64,000 bases of DNA from Flectobacillus major DSM 103 (lineage in GTDB: Bacteria > Bacteroidota > Bacteroidia > Cytophagales > Spirosomataceae), in the NCBI RefSeq assembly GCF_000427405.1, contig NZ_KE386491.1:2153001-2217000 (forward strand), in the 5' to 3' direction. Position numbers and translations under genes: made by a program. Under the pieces are notes generated by a model that was not told the DNA's origin, ran no database searches, and was given only the letters and a program-made list of their open reading frames with translations. This document shows positions 52,538 through 61,488 of the stretch, in pieces. The first letter of the stretch is position 1, and every line of letters begins with the position of its first letter.

Positions 52538-53026
52538 ATGGAACTATTAGCCGAAAACATAGCCGAAACCCTACTTTCAGATTACGAAATAGAAAGGAAT
52601 AAACCTATGCCAACACTTTTACATGGTGCAATTCAAGCTAATTTGATTTTTGAAATCAAATTCAATTACAGAGATAAATTTAGAGTAGCCAGCGAAGTTT
52701 CCTTAGCTACTCCCAACTCATTTACTCCCGATGTGGTATTATATCCTTTTGAAAATTTAGACTTTCAAAACGACCCTTCTCGTCGCCAAGATGCCCCTTT
52801 GTTGTCTATTGAAATACAGTCAGCATCACAAAGTAGTAAAGACATGACTTCAAAGCTTGAGCCTTATTTCAATTTTGGTATCAAATCTTGCTGGATTGTT
52901 GTTCCAGATTTTCAAGGAGTTTTTGTTTACGATAGTCCAAACCATTACGAATTTTTCCATGAAGACCAAATCGTACAAGATAGAGTAATGAATATTGAGA
53001 TACCTATTTCAAAAATCTTTGCTTGA
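52538..53026 (+). CDS. Uma2-family (DUF820) PD-(D/E)XK nuclease-fold protein
   Basis: 162 residues from ATG 52538 (MELLAENIAETLL); an in-frame GTG at 52532 is two codons earlier. The Uma2 restriction-endonuclease-like fold is visible: ...FTPDVVLYPFENLDF (conserved Asp), PLLSIEIQSASQSSKDMTSKLEPYFNFGIKSCWIVVPDFQGVFVY, with Glu, and Lys in helix DMTSKLEPY. The usual E-V-L-S-P-S is E-I-Q-S-A-S. Family members are common in cyanobacteria and Bacteroidota, activity mostly unproven. The only plus-strand gene in the 26-kb permease array. Confidence 0.85.
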   Translation: MELLAENIAETLLSDYEIERNKPMPTLLHGAIQANLIFEIKFNYRDKFRVASEVSLATPNSFTPDVVLYPFENLDFQNDPSRRQDAPLLSIEIQSASQSSKDMTSKLEPYFNFGIKSCWIVVPDFQGVFVYDSPNHYEFFHEDQIVQDRVMNIEIPISKIFA

Positions 53027-53095
53027 TTTTTATCTTCATTTTTGGATTTCGGTAAAAAATACTCATCACTCCCCACTCAAAATTCCTAACTCAAC

Positions 53096-55480
53096 TCATT
53101 CCGTTCTTAAACTCTTCACTGGATTTGCGGAGGCGGCTTTGATGGCTTGATAACTTACGGTTAATAGAGTAATCAATAAAGCTCCCAAACCTGACGCTAC
53201 AAAAATCCACCAAGAAATATCCGAACGGTATTCGTATTTTTTCAACCAACTGTTCATAAAAAAGTAAGCAATTGGTGCAGCGAGTAAAAAGGAAAGCATC
53301 ACTAAAAAGACAAAATCTTTAGAAAGTAATTGCCATAAATTCAAGACCGTTGCTCCTAATACTTTTCTTACTCCAATCTCTTTGGTGCGTTGTTCTGCTA
53401 CAAATGAGGCTAAACCAAATAAACCCAAACATGAAATAAATATGGCAAGAACGGCGAAGATGCTGGCTAATTTACTTATTTGGACTTCATCCCCGAATTT
53501 TTTGGCATACTCCTCATCTACAAAATTGTAGTCAAATGGTTGAGAGGGATTATATTTATCAAAGACAGTTTTTATTTTACTCAAAGCCATACTTGCACTC
53601 ATTTCTGGATTGATTTTAGCAAGAATATAAGCGACATCCTCTTTGTTGAAACTATATATTGTAGGTTTTACTTGTTCATAAGGAGATTGCATAATTACAT
53701 TTTTTACCACACCAATCACTGTAATGGGTTGTTTGTACCATGTAATTGTTTTGCCAATAGGGTTTTTCAAACCCATTAATTTTACAGCTGATTCATTTAA
53801 AATGACTGATGATGAATCTGTTGCAAAAGCTTTCGAGAAGTCTCGTCCTTCTTTCATTTGCCAGCCTATCGTTTTTCCATAATCGTAAGAAGTGCCAACA
53901 ATTGGAATTTCTGCCAATAAATTGGGGTCTTTTCCAGGCCATTCAAATTCGTTACTACTTAACCAACTTTCGGTAGTCGGTCCAGACGTTTCGCAAATAC
54001 TAACAATTGCCCCTGTTTTATATAACTCATCTTTTACTACATCGAAGTGCTTATGAATTTCATTAATGGCTTGTGGCAAGGACACTAATCCGTTGGTTTC
54101 ATAACCAATAGGGCGATTTTTAGCGTATTGTATTTGACGAAAAATAACAATTGTGCCAATTATTAAAGTAATAGAAACCGTAAATTGCATTACTACTAAA
54201 GCTTTGCGTGGAATAGAAGCAAAACGACCAATGCTAAAAGTACCTTTCAATACTTTCACGGGTTGAAAAGACGAAAGATAAAGTGCTGGGTAAGTTCCTG
54301 CCATTAGTCCAGTAAATACGCTAAAACTTATTCCTGCCAGCCAAAACAGTGGATTTGACCATAAAATGACTATGTCTTTGCTTGCCAGCTCGTTGAAAAA
54401 TGGTAAACATAACTGAACCAGACACAACGAAAATATAAAAGCAATAGTAACCACTAAAAAAGACTCACTATAAAATTGTGAAATCAACTGGCTACGAGCG
54501 GAACCAATTGCTTTGCGAACGCCAACTTCTTTTGCTCTTTTTGCACTTCGAGCTGTACTTAAATTCATGAAATTGATGCATGCCAAAAGCAAAATGAATG
54601 CTCCAATGATGCCGAATAGCCAAATATATTGAATTCGACCGCCAACGTTAAAGCCATCTTTAAAGTCTGAATACAGATGCCAATTTGCCATCGGTTGTAG
54701 AAATAGGGTAGGCTTCATTTTGGCTAATTCTTTATTAACCTTTTTTAATTTTACATCTTTTATTTTTAATGAAACCTTATCAAAATCAGCGTTATCAGCT
54801 ACTTGAACATAAACTTGAAAAGCATTTACTTTCCAGGGGTCGTCTATTGATTTTACCCAACCGTATCTATTGTAAAATAATTGAAAAGGAGCAATGAATG
54901 TTACGGTATTGAAAGTAGATTTTTTTGGAAAATCTTCATAAACACCTGTAACTTTTACATTATATTGGTTATCCATTTTAATAATTTTATCTAATGGATT
55001 GGCTTTTCCAAAAAGGGCAATTGCTACTGATTCTGAAAGAATAATGGAGGATGGGTCATTTAAACAATTTCGAGTTCCTTTCAACATTTTTACCCCGAAT
55101 ACGTCTATTCCTTGTGGTTCAAAATAAGAACCTACTTTTAAAAACTTATTATTGCCATAACTTAACACATTCCAGACATCGTTCATTGACAGTGCTACTT
55201 GCTTAAAATCACTTCCGTAGTTTTTGCGGAGTTCTTCTGCTAAAGGATAAGGAACACTTTCTAGGGTTTGAACGTCTCCATTATTGGTTATGTGTTGCAT
55301 AACCTTAGCAATTCGGGTATAGTCTTGGTGATATTTATTAAAACTCAATTCATCCCAAATCCAAAGTCCAATCAACATCGTTACTGCCATCCCAACAGCA
55401 AGACCGCCGATGTTGATGAAAGAATAAACCTTGTTTTTGAACAAAGTTCTTAGTGCGATTTTTAAATAATTTTGTATCAT
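53096..55480 (-). CDS. ABC transporter permease, MacB/FtsX type (array copy 7)
   Basis: 794 residues, in the copy 2/3/10 subgroup: KIALRTLFKNKVYSFINIGGLAVGMAVTMLIGLWIWDELSFNKYHQDY, FtsX helix IWLFGIIGAFILLLACINFMNLSTARSAKRAKEVGVRKAIGSARSQL, C-terminal FVAEQRTKEIGVRKVLGATVLNLWQLLSKDF, and a distinct end ASANPVKSLRTE. Two periplasmic domains; the second (about 470-640) carries GYETNGLVSLPQ. The spacer up to copy 8 shares GGATTTCGGTAAAAAATACTC-type sequence with other spacers. Confidence 0.93.
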   Translation of the reverse strand: MIQNYLKIALRTLFKNKVYSFINIGGLAVGMAVTMLIGLWIWDELSFNKYHQDYTRIAKVMQHITNNGDVQTLESVPYPLAEELRKNYGSDFKQVALSMNDVWNVLSYGNNKFLKVGSYFEPQGIDVFGVKMLKGTRNCLNDPSSIILSESVAIALFGKANPLDKIIKMDNQYNVKVTGVYEDFPKKSTFNTVTFIAPFQLFYNRYGWVKSIDDPWKVNAFQVYVQVADNADFDKVSLKIKDVKLKKVNKELAKMKPTLFLQPMANWHLYSDFKDGFNVGGRIQYIWLFGIIGAFILLLACINFMNLSTARSAKRAKEVGVRKAIGSARSQLISQFYSESFLVVTIAFIFSLCLVQLCLPFFNELASKDIVILWSNPLFWLAGISFSVFTGLMAGTYPALYLSSFQPVKVLKGTFSIGRFASIPRKALVVMQFTVSITLIIGTIVIFRQIQYAKNRPIGYETNGLVSLPQAINEIHKHFDVVKDELYKTGAIVSICETSGPTTESWLSSNEFEWPGKDPNLLAEIPIVGTSYDYGKTIGWQMKEGRDFSKAFATDSSSVILNESAVKLMGLKNPIGKTITWYKQPITVIGVVKNVIMQSPYEQVKPTIYSFNKEDVAYILAKINPEMSASMALSKIKTVFDKYNPSQPFDYNFVDEEYAKKFGDEVQISKLASIFAVLAIFISCLGLFGLASFVAEQRTKEIGVRKVLGATVLNLWQLLSKDFVFLVMLSFLLAAPIAYFFMNSWLKKYEYRSDISWWIFVASGLGALLITLLTVSYQAIKAASANPVKSLRTE

Positions 55481-55575
55481 TTTTTGTGGACTTTAGGATT
55501 GATGAAAAAGACTTTGGGATTTTAGATTTCAGATTTCGGTAAAAAATACTCCGCACTCAAAATTTCCAACTCAAC

Positions 55576-58002
55576 TCATTCTGTTCTCAAACTCTTTACA
55601 GGATTCATCAAGGCTGATTTTGTGGCTTGAAAACCAACGGTAAGTAATGCAATTGCCAAAGCCAAAACGCCCGCAACCACAAAGTACCACCATTCAATAT
55701 TGATTCTACTGGCAAAATCTTGCAACCATTGGTGCATAAAATAATAGGCAAGCGGGCAAGCGATAAGAATGGCAATACTTACCAAAATCAAAAAGTCTTT
55801 TGATAGCAATTGTACAATGCTGAATACCGATGCACCCAAAATTTTACGAATACCAATTTCTTTGGTGCGAGATTCTACCGTGAAAGTAGCCAAACCGAAA
55901 AGTCCCATACAGGCAATAAAAATTGCCCAAACCGAAGCAGTTGTAAACAAAGTACTGTACTGACTTTCGGTTTCGTATTGTTTATTGAAATTTTCGCTCA
56001 TAAAGAAAAACTCAAATGGATTGCCTGAAAAATGCTTTTTGAATACATTTTCCAAAGTTGCCACTTTGCTATTCATATTTTCGCCAGCGAGCTTTACTGT
56101 TAAGTATGAAGAACTATTGAAAGGATAAAAAATCATCGGGTCGATGGCGGTTTGTAAACCTTTGTGATGATAATCTTTCACTACGCCAATTACATCCAAA
56201 TAACGTTCGTCCCATTTGATTTTAGTGTTTACGGCTTCGTTGGCTGACTTAAAACCGAGTTGCTCAAGAGCTTTTTCGTTCAAGAGTACTTTGCTGTTGT
56301 CGTTCCATTCCACGTCACATTCTTGTTCGGTAAAACTTCTTCCTGCCTTCAAAGGAATATCGTAGGTTTTTAGAAATTTATGTCCAATTGTTACGAAAGA
56401 GTAAGGTTTTTGTTCGTCGCCAGTTTTTGATTTGGCAGAAGTAAAACCAACCGTCGTAAAATTATACCAATTGCTAGGCACACTTCCGCTGGTACAGTAA
56501 TCATTCACGAAATTGAGGTTGGCAATATCGTTTTCAAAAGCATTTACTCGGTTTTTGAAAGTACTGTCTTTCCCAATTTCTGGGCCTTTAATTACCAACA
56601 ATTGTTTGATATTCATGCCCAAATCTTGGTTTTGCATGTGTTTCAATTGACTGAAAATAATCAACGTAACTATAATCAATACAATTGAAATACTGAATTG
56701 GGTAATCACCAGCGATTTACGCAAGAAAATCCCTTTGGCAGATTTGTGTAATTTTCCTTTTAAGGTTTCTATTAATTTAAAATTCGCCAAGCCCCAAGCG
56801 GTATAAATACCCGAAGCGACAGACCCAACAATTAACAAACCCAAACCAATCACCCACAAAGTGGAAGAAAGTAAAGTACTTAGTGAAAGGTTTTTATGAA
56901 TGATTTCATTGAAAAATGGTTGTAATAAAGTCACAAGAAGGATTGCTCCGACAAAGGCAAAAAAGTTTACCAAAATAGATTCTCCTAAAAACTGCATCAC
57001 CAAATTGTTGCGTGTTGCACCAATTACTTTTCTTACGCCTACTTCATTGGCTCGTTTTAGGGCGTTGGCGGTACTTAGGTTGATATAATTGAACCATGCA
57101 ATCAGCAAAATCAAGAAGGCGATTCCACTTAGAATAAATACATATTTGATATTACCATTGTGTAAATACGTATCTGAAAAACTACTTGCTAAATGGATTT
57201 CTGAAAAGTGCTGTAATCGGAAAGTAATATCGTCATTTTCTTTGCTGAGTTCCCTTCGAAGCATGTTGAGCTTCCCTTCAAGTGACAGATAATCAACACT
57301 TTGTCTTAACTGAAAATAGGTATCAATATACTGAGAATCCAGATTAGTAAGATTTGCCCAAGCGTTATCATTGAGGTTGGCTGGGTTTTTTAGGGTTTCT
57401 AATGAAAAAACAAAGTCGAGTTGAATGTCGGAAAGGTCGCCCATATTGGCAAAAACGCCTTCTACTAAATAATCTTTTTTCCCAAATTGGTTGTATAAAG
57501 TAAGCGTTTTACCGATAGGGTTTTCTGCGTCAAAATACTTTTTTGCAACCGATTCTGCTACAAAAACTACATCAGGTTTTTGTAGTGCCGAAGCCGAACC
57601 TTTGATGATTGGAAAGCTAAAAAATGAAAAGAAATTACCTTCTGAATAGGCTACTTTTTTTTCACGGAAAGAGATATTTTTTGCTTCATATTTCACTACG
57701 CCTTGCCCAATGCTCTCGGCCACACGACAGTAACTTTTGATTTCTGGAAAGCGTTCTTGTGCTTTCGTAGCCCAGCCCGGTTCTACTTGAGCCCACGATT
57801 CTCCTTTAGGGTTTTGGTTCAAAAGTCGGAACATCGTAGGTAAATTGGCGTGAAATTGATTCACGCTTTTTTCCAAACTTACATATTCCAAAATCAACAA
57901 AAAGGCAGCAATCCCCAAAGCTAAGCCTGCAATGTTGATAAATGAGTAAACCTTGTTTCTGAACAAGATTCTCAAGGCGATTTTTAAATGATTTTTGAAC
58001 AT
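55576..58002 (-). CDS. ABC transporter permease, MacB/FtsX type (array copy 8)
   Basis: 808 residues from ATG 58002 (MFKNHLKIALRILFRNKVYSFINIAGLALGIAAFLLI), the start that aligns with copy 9; the open frame extends to 58164, but the 54-residue leader lies in the duplicated spacer and has no helix. FtsX helix LLIAWFNYINLSTANALKRANEVGVRKVIGATRNNL, C-terminal FTVESRTKEIGIRKILGASVFSIVQLLSKDF, ending ALMNPVKSLRTE (M for the usual A). The upstream spacer is nearly the same as that of copy 9. Confidence 0.92.
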   Translation of the reverse strand: MFKNHLKIALRILFRNKVYSFINIAGLALGIAAFLLILEYVSLEKSVNQFHANLPTMFRLLNQNPKGESWAQVEPGWATKAQERFPEIKSYCRVAESIGQGVVKYEAKNISFREKKVAYSEGNFFSFFSFPIIKGSASALQKPDVVFVAESVAKKYFDAENPIGKTLTLYNQFGKKDYLVEGVFANMGDLSDIQLDFVFSLETLKNPANLNDNAWANLTNLDSQYIDTYFQLRQSVDYLSLEGKLNMLRRELSKENDDITFRLQHFSEIHLASSFSDTYLHNGNIKYVFILSGIAFLILLIAWFNYINLSTANALKRANEVGVRKVIGATRNNLVMQFLGESILVNFFAFVGAILLVTLLQPFFNEIIHKNLSLSTLLSSTLWVIGLGLLIVGSVASGIYTAWGLANFKLIETLKGKLHKSAKGIFLRKSLVITQFSISIVLIIVTLIIFSQLKHMQNQDLGMNIKQLLVIKGPEIGKDSTFKNRVNAFENDIANLNFVNDYCTSGSVPSNWYNFTTVGFTSAKSKTGDEQKPYSFVTIGHKFLKTYDIPLKAGRSFTEQECDVEWNDNSKVLLNEKALEQLGFKSANEAVNTKIKWDERYLDVIGVVKDYHHKGLQTAIDPMIFYPFNSSSYLTVKLAGENMNSKVATLENVFKKHFSGNPFEFFFMSENFNKQYETESQYSTLFTTASVWAIFIACMGLFGLATFTVESRTKEIGIRKILGASVFSIVQLLSKDFLILVSIAILIACPLAYYFMHQWLQDFASRINIEWWYFVVAGVLALAIALLTVGFQATKSALMNPVKSLRTE

Positions 58003-58704
58003 TTTCTTGACTTTAGGATTTTGGAATTCAGATTTCGGATTGCAAGTTAGTTTTGTCCGAAGGATTTTATTGTGTTCAAAATAGTTCTTATTTTCAGTAT
58101 TTTTTGTGTAGAGGCAACCCTCGCGGTTGCCTGTGAATACGGTAACCGCAAGAGGTAACTGCAAGAGTTACTGCTACTTTAATCTTATTTGAAAGACTAT
58201 GATAAGCCTTCGCTTGCCCTTTTGAATGCAGTAACTGCAAGAGGTAACTGCAAGAGTTACTACTACATTAATCTTATTTGAAAGACTATGATAAGCCTTC
58301 GCTTGCCCTTTTGAATGCAGTAACTGCAAGAGTTACTGCTACTTTAATCTTATTTGAAAGGCTATGATAAGCCTTCGCTTGCCCTTTTGAATGCAGTAAC
58401 TGCAAGAGTTACTGCTACTTTAATCTTATTTGAAAGGCTATGATAAGCCTTCGCTTGCCCTTTTGAATACAGTAACTGCAAGAGTTACTGCTACTTTAAT
58501 CTTATTTGAAAGACTATGATAAGCCTTCGCTTGCCCTTTTGAATACAGTAACTGCAAGAGTTACTGCTACTTTAATATTAATTTGAAAGACTATGATAAG
58601 CCTTCGTACATTACTAATTTCAAGTTTAGGATTGATGACTAAAAGGCTTTGGAGTTTTGGTGAAAAAATACGCCTTACTCAGCACTCAAAATTCACAACT
58701 CAAC
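58003..58704. repeat. 702-bp spacer with six-copy 76-bp tandem repeat
   Basis: From 58134 to about 58608 a unit built as GTAACTGCAAGAGTTACTGC, then ACTTTAATCTTATTTGAAAG, AGGCTATGATAAGCCT and TCGCTTGCCCTTTTGAAT repeats at ~76 bp (unit starts near 58202, 58291, 58367, 58443, 58519, 58596; the first spacing is 89 because of an extra GGTAACTGCAAGA). Each unit contains two hairpins, GTAACT-GCAAG-AGTTAC and AGGCT-ATGATA-AGCCT, so 12 or so hairpins stack up. A perfect GGCAACC-CTCGC-GGTTGCC hairpin lies at 58112-58130. The same sequence occurs once in the 61.2-61.5 kb spacer. Non-coding. Confidence 0.85.
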
Positions 58705-61179
58705 TCATTCTGTTCGTAAACTCTTCACTGGATTCATCAAAGCGGCTTTTACTGATTGATAACTCACCGAAATCAAAGCAATGATGATAGAGGCAATGCC
58801 TCCCAAAGCGAAAATCCACCAACTAATAGTAATCCGATAAGCGAAATCTTGTAACCATTGATTCATCGCCCAATACGCAATGGGCGTAGCAATGAAGATT
58901 CCTAAAATGACTAATTTCAAAAAGTCTTTCGACAGCAATTGCATGATTTGCATCACCGAAGCTCCTAATACTTTGCGGATGCCAATTTCTTTGGTGCGTT
59001 GTTGGGTTGTAAAAGCCACCAAGCCAAATAAACCCATGCAAGAAATCAAGATAGCAACGCCCGTAGCAGTATTAAGAATTTTGGCAAAGCGTTCTTCTTT
59101 TTCATAGAATTTGGCAATACTTTCATCAAAAAATTGCGGACTAAATTCTTCATAACTATTAGGATAAATTTCCTTACAGGCTTTTTCGATTTTGGCTAAA
59201 ACACCTTTGAAATCAGCAGAAGATTGTCCTTTGCTATGAATTTTTACATTGATGGCTGTTTCATATTTAGTTTCCGACATCATATACAAAGGTTGAATGG
59301 CTTTGTGTAATGACTGTAAATGAAAGTCCGCCACAACGCCTACGATGGGCAATTTGTAATCTCCTTTTCCGCCAGAATACACTAAAAAATGTCCAACAGC
59401 TTGTTCAGGTTTTTTGAAGCCCAATGCTTTTGCGTAAGTTTCGTTAATGATAAATTCTTTGGCGGTATCGCTATTGGTGATATTTCTGCCTGCCAAAATC
59501 TTGATACCAAACATCGGTAGATAATTTTCATCAATCGTTCTTCTATGAACGTCCGTTTTAATTTCTTTTCCGCCTTCCTTATAAGTTACCCTGTTGGTAG
59601 AATAGCCACTTCTTGCAGGAGTTTCTCCAAGACTAACGATTTCTATTTCAGGCATTTGCTTGAGTTTTTGAATCAATACAAATTTTTTGTTATTGTCTGG
59701 GTCGTTCCAATCTGTGTAAAAATGCACGATAGCATCTTTTTTAAAACCAAGGTCTTTACTAAGCATATACTTCGACTGCGTAGCCACAATGATTGTTCCC
59801 AAAATAAATACTTGTGAAGCCGTAAATTGAAAAGTAATCAAAGCTTTACGAAGTAGAGCAGTACGAGTTTGTCCGCCAGATGATATTTGATTTTTCAAAG
59901 ACGAAACGGGCTGATAAGCCGAAATTATCCAAGCAGGGTACAAGCCAGACAATACACAAGTGCCAAGTGTAATGATGCCTAAAAAGCCTAAAATATTTGG
60001 ATTTAAAATATTAAAAGATAATTCTTTCGGAATAAATTCTTTGAAAACCCAAAGAATGGGTTCTACTAAAAGAACAGAAAAAAAGACGGCTAAAGTGGTG
60101 ATAATAAATGTTTCACATAAAAACTGGATTATTAATGTTTTTCTATTACTTCCCAAAACTTTACGAACACCGATTTCTTTCACACGAGTAATAGACTGAG
60201 CGGTTGATAAATTAACATAATTGATGGCGGCAATTAATAGCAAAAATCCAGCGATTCCTAAAAGAGTGTAAAGCGTTGGTAAATGTACTTGTCTTGAAAA
60301 ATTGTCTTGTAATATATCACTAAAATGAATGTCTGATAAAGGCTGTAATGAAAGTGTTCTGCCAATATTCCACTCATCTTTTAGGTCGAGATGTTTTTTT
60401 AGAAAAGCAGGAAATTGTGCATTTACAGTACTTTCTTTGGTGTTTTGAGTAAGCTTTACAAAAGCCATTGAACTCGAATTGGTATTTGTCCATTGGTCTA
60501 ATTGAAATTCTTTACGCCAATTTTGGGTTTCAATACTTTTGAAAGAAATAAAGTTTTTAAACTTAAAATCAGAATTAACAGGGAAGTCTTTCACAACGCC
60601 CGTTACGGTGGTAGCCAAAGAATCATTGAAGTATAATTGTTTGCCCAATACTTGTGCTAAAGGAATTTTGCCAAAATATTTTTCTGCTTCGCTTTGGCTT
60701 AAAACTACTTCGTTTGGTGTAGTAAGGGCTGTTTTTGGGCTACCTGCCAACCATTCGTAATTGAAAATTTTAAAATATGCTGGCTGACAAACCAATACTT
60801 CTGAATTGTCGTTTTTCCAGATTTTAGGTGGATTTTTACCGTCTTTTTTGTCGTTTGGTAAAGATGTTCTTGCACTCCAAACATGACAAGCTGCCAAATA
60901 CTCTATACCCGAAATTTCTTGTGCAAGAGAAGCAGGCATTGGTGACGATAGACCCGAGTTATAAAAATGTTCTCCTTCTTGGTTTTTGAAACCAGAAGTT
61001 ACTCGATAAATCCGTTCACGGTCGGGTTGAAAATCCTCAAAACTTAGTTCAAAGCTGACCAGTAAATAAATTACTAAGCAGGCACTTACGCCAATTGCCA
61101 AACCAAGTATATTAACGAAAGAATAAACCTTGTTTCTCAACAAGATTCTCAAAGCGATTTTTAAATGATTTTTGAACAT
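58705..61179 (-). CDS. ABC transporter permease, MacB/FtsX type (array copy 9)
   Basis: 824 residues, the longest complete copy. KIALRILLRNKVYSFVNILGLAIGVSACLVIYLLVSFELSFEDFQPDRERIYRVTS, FtsX helix LLIAAINYVNLSTAQSITRVKEIGVRKVLGSNRKTL, C-terminal FTTQQRTKEIGIRKVLGASVMQIMQLLSKDF, ending ALMNPVKSLRTE. Shares with copy 8 both the MNPVKSLRTE tail and the N-terminal start MFKNHLKIALRIL, in addition to the spacer, so a segment including promoter and start has been duplicated. Two periplasmic domains. Confidence 0.92.
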   Translation of the reverse strand: MFKNHLKIALRILLRNKVYSFVNILGLAIGVSACLVIYLLVSFELSFEDFQPDRERIYRVTSGFKNQEGEHFYNSGLSSPMPASLAQEISGIEYLAACHVWSARTSLPNDKKDGKNPPKIWKNDNSEVLVCQPAYFKIFNYEWLAGSPKTALTTPNEVVLSQSEAEKYFGKIPLAQVLGKQLYFNDSLATTVTGVVKDFPVNSDFKFKNFISFKSIETQNWRKEFQLDQWTNTNSSSMAFVKLTQNTKESTVNAQFPAFLKKHLDLKDEWNIGRTLSLQPLSDIHFSDILQDNFSRQVHLPTLYTLLGIAGFLLLIAAINYVNLSTAQSITRVKEIGVRKVLGSNRKTLIIQFLCETFIITTLAVFFSVLLVEPILWVFKEFIPKELSFNILNPNILGFLGIITLGTCVLSGLYPAWIISAYQPVSSLKNQISSGGQTRTALLRKALITFQFTASQVFILGTIIVATQSKYMLSKDLGFKKDAIVHFYTDWNDPDNNKKFVLIQKLKQMPEIEIVSLGETPARSGYSTNRVTYKEGGKEIKTDVHRRTIDENYLPMFGIKILAGRNITNSDTAKEFIINETYAKALGFKKPEQAVGHFLVYSGGKGDYKLPIVGVVADFHLQSLHKAIQPLYMMSETKYETAINVKIHSKGQSSADFKGVLAKIEKACKEIYPNSYEEFSPQFFDESIAKFYEKEERFAKILNTATGVAILISCMGLFGLVAFTTQQRTKEIGIRKVLGASVMQIMQLLSKDFLKLVILGIFIATPIAYWAMNQWLQDFAYRITISWWIFALGGIASIIIALISVSYQSVKAALMNPVKSLRTE

Positions 61180-61488
61180 TTTCTTGACTTTAGGATTTTG
61201 GAATTCAGATTTCGGATTTCAAGTTAGTTCTGTCTGAAGGATTTTATTGTGTTCAAAATAGTTCTTATTTTCAGTATTTTTTGTCTAGTGGCAACCCTCG
61301 CGGTTGCCTGTGAATACAGTAACCGCAAGAGGTAACTGCAAGAGTTACTGCTACATTAACATTAATTTTATTTGAAAGACTATGATAAGCTTTCGTACAT
61401 TACTAATTTCAAGTTTAGGATTGATGACTAAAGGGCTTTGGAGTTTTGGTGAAAATGTACTCCTCACTCAAAACTCCTAATTCAAAAA
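61180..61488. repeat. 309-bp spacer, single-copy version of the 76-bp repeat
   Basis: 61155-61318 is almost the same as 57981-58138 (same order: end of gene, GGAATTCAGATTTCGGATT, TTATTGTGTTCAAAATAG, the GGCAACCCTCGCGGTTGCC hairpin), and 61312-61400 holds a single GTAACTGCAAGAGTTACTGC unit, then CATTACTAATTTCAAGTTTAGG as at 58608. The array in the other spacer is an expansion of this unit. Non-coding. Confidence 0.85.

Noticed and set aside
58003-58164. 54-residue N-terminal extension of permease copy 8
   Set aside because: It falls in the duplicated spacer, has no membrane segment, and the internal ATG at 58002 aligns with all other copies.
58134-58608. CRISPR array
   Set aside because: Units are identical along their whole length, with no variable spacers, and no cas genes lie nearby. 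It is a plain tandem repeat.
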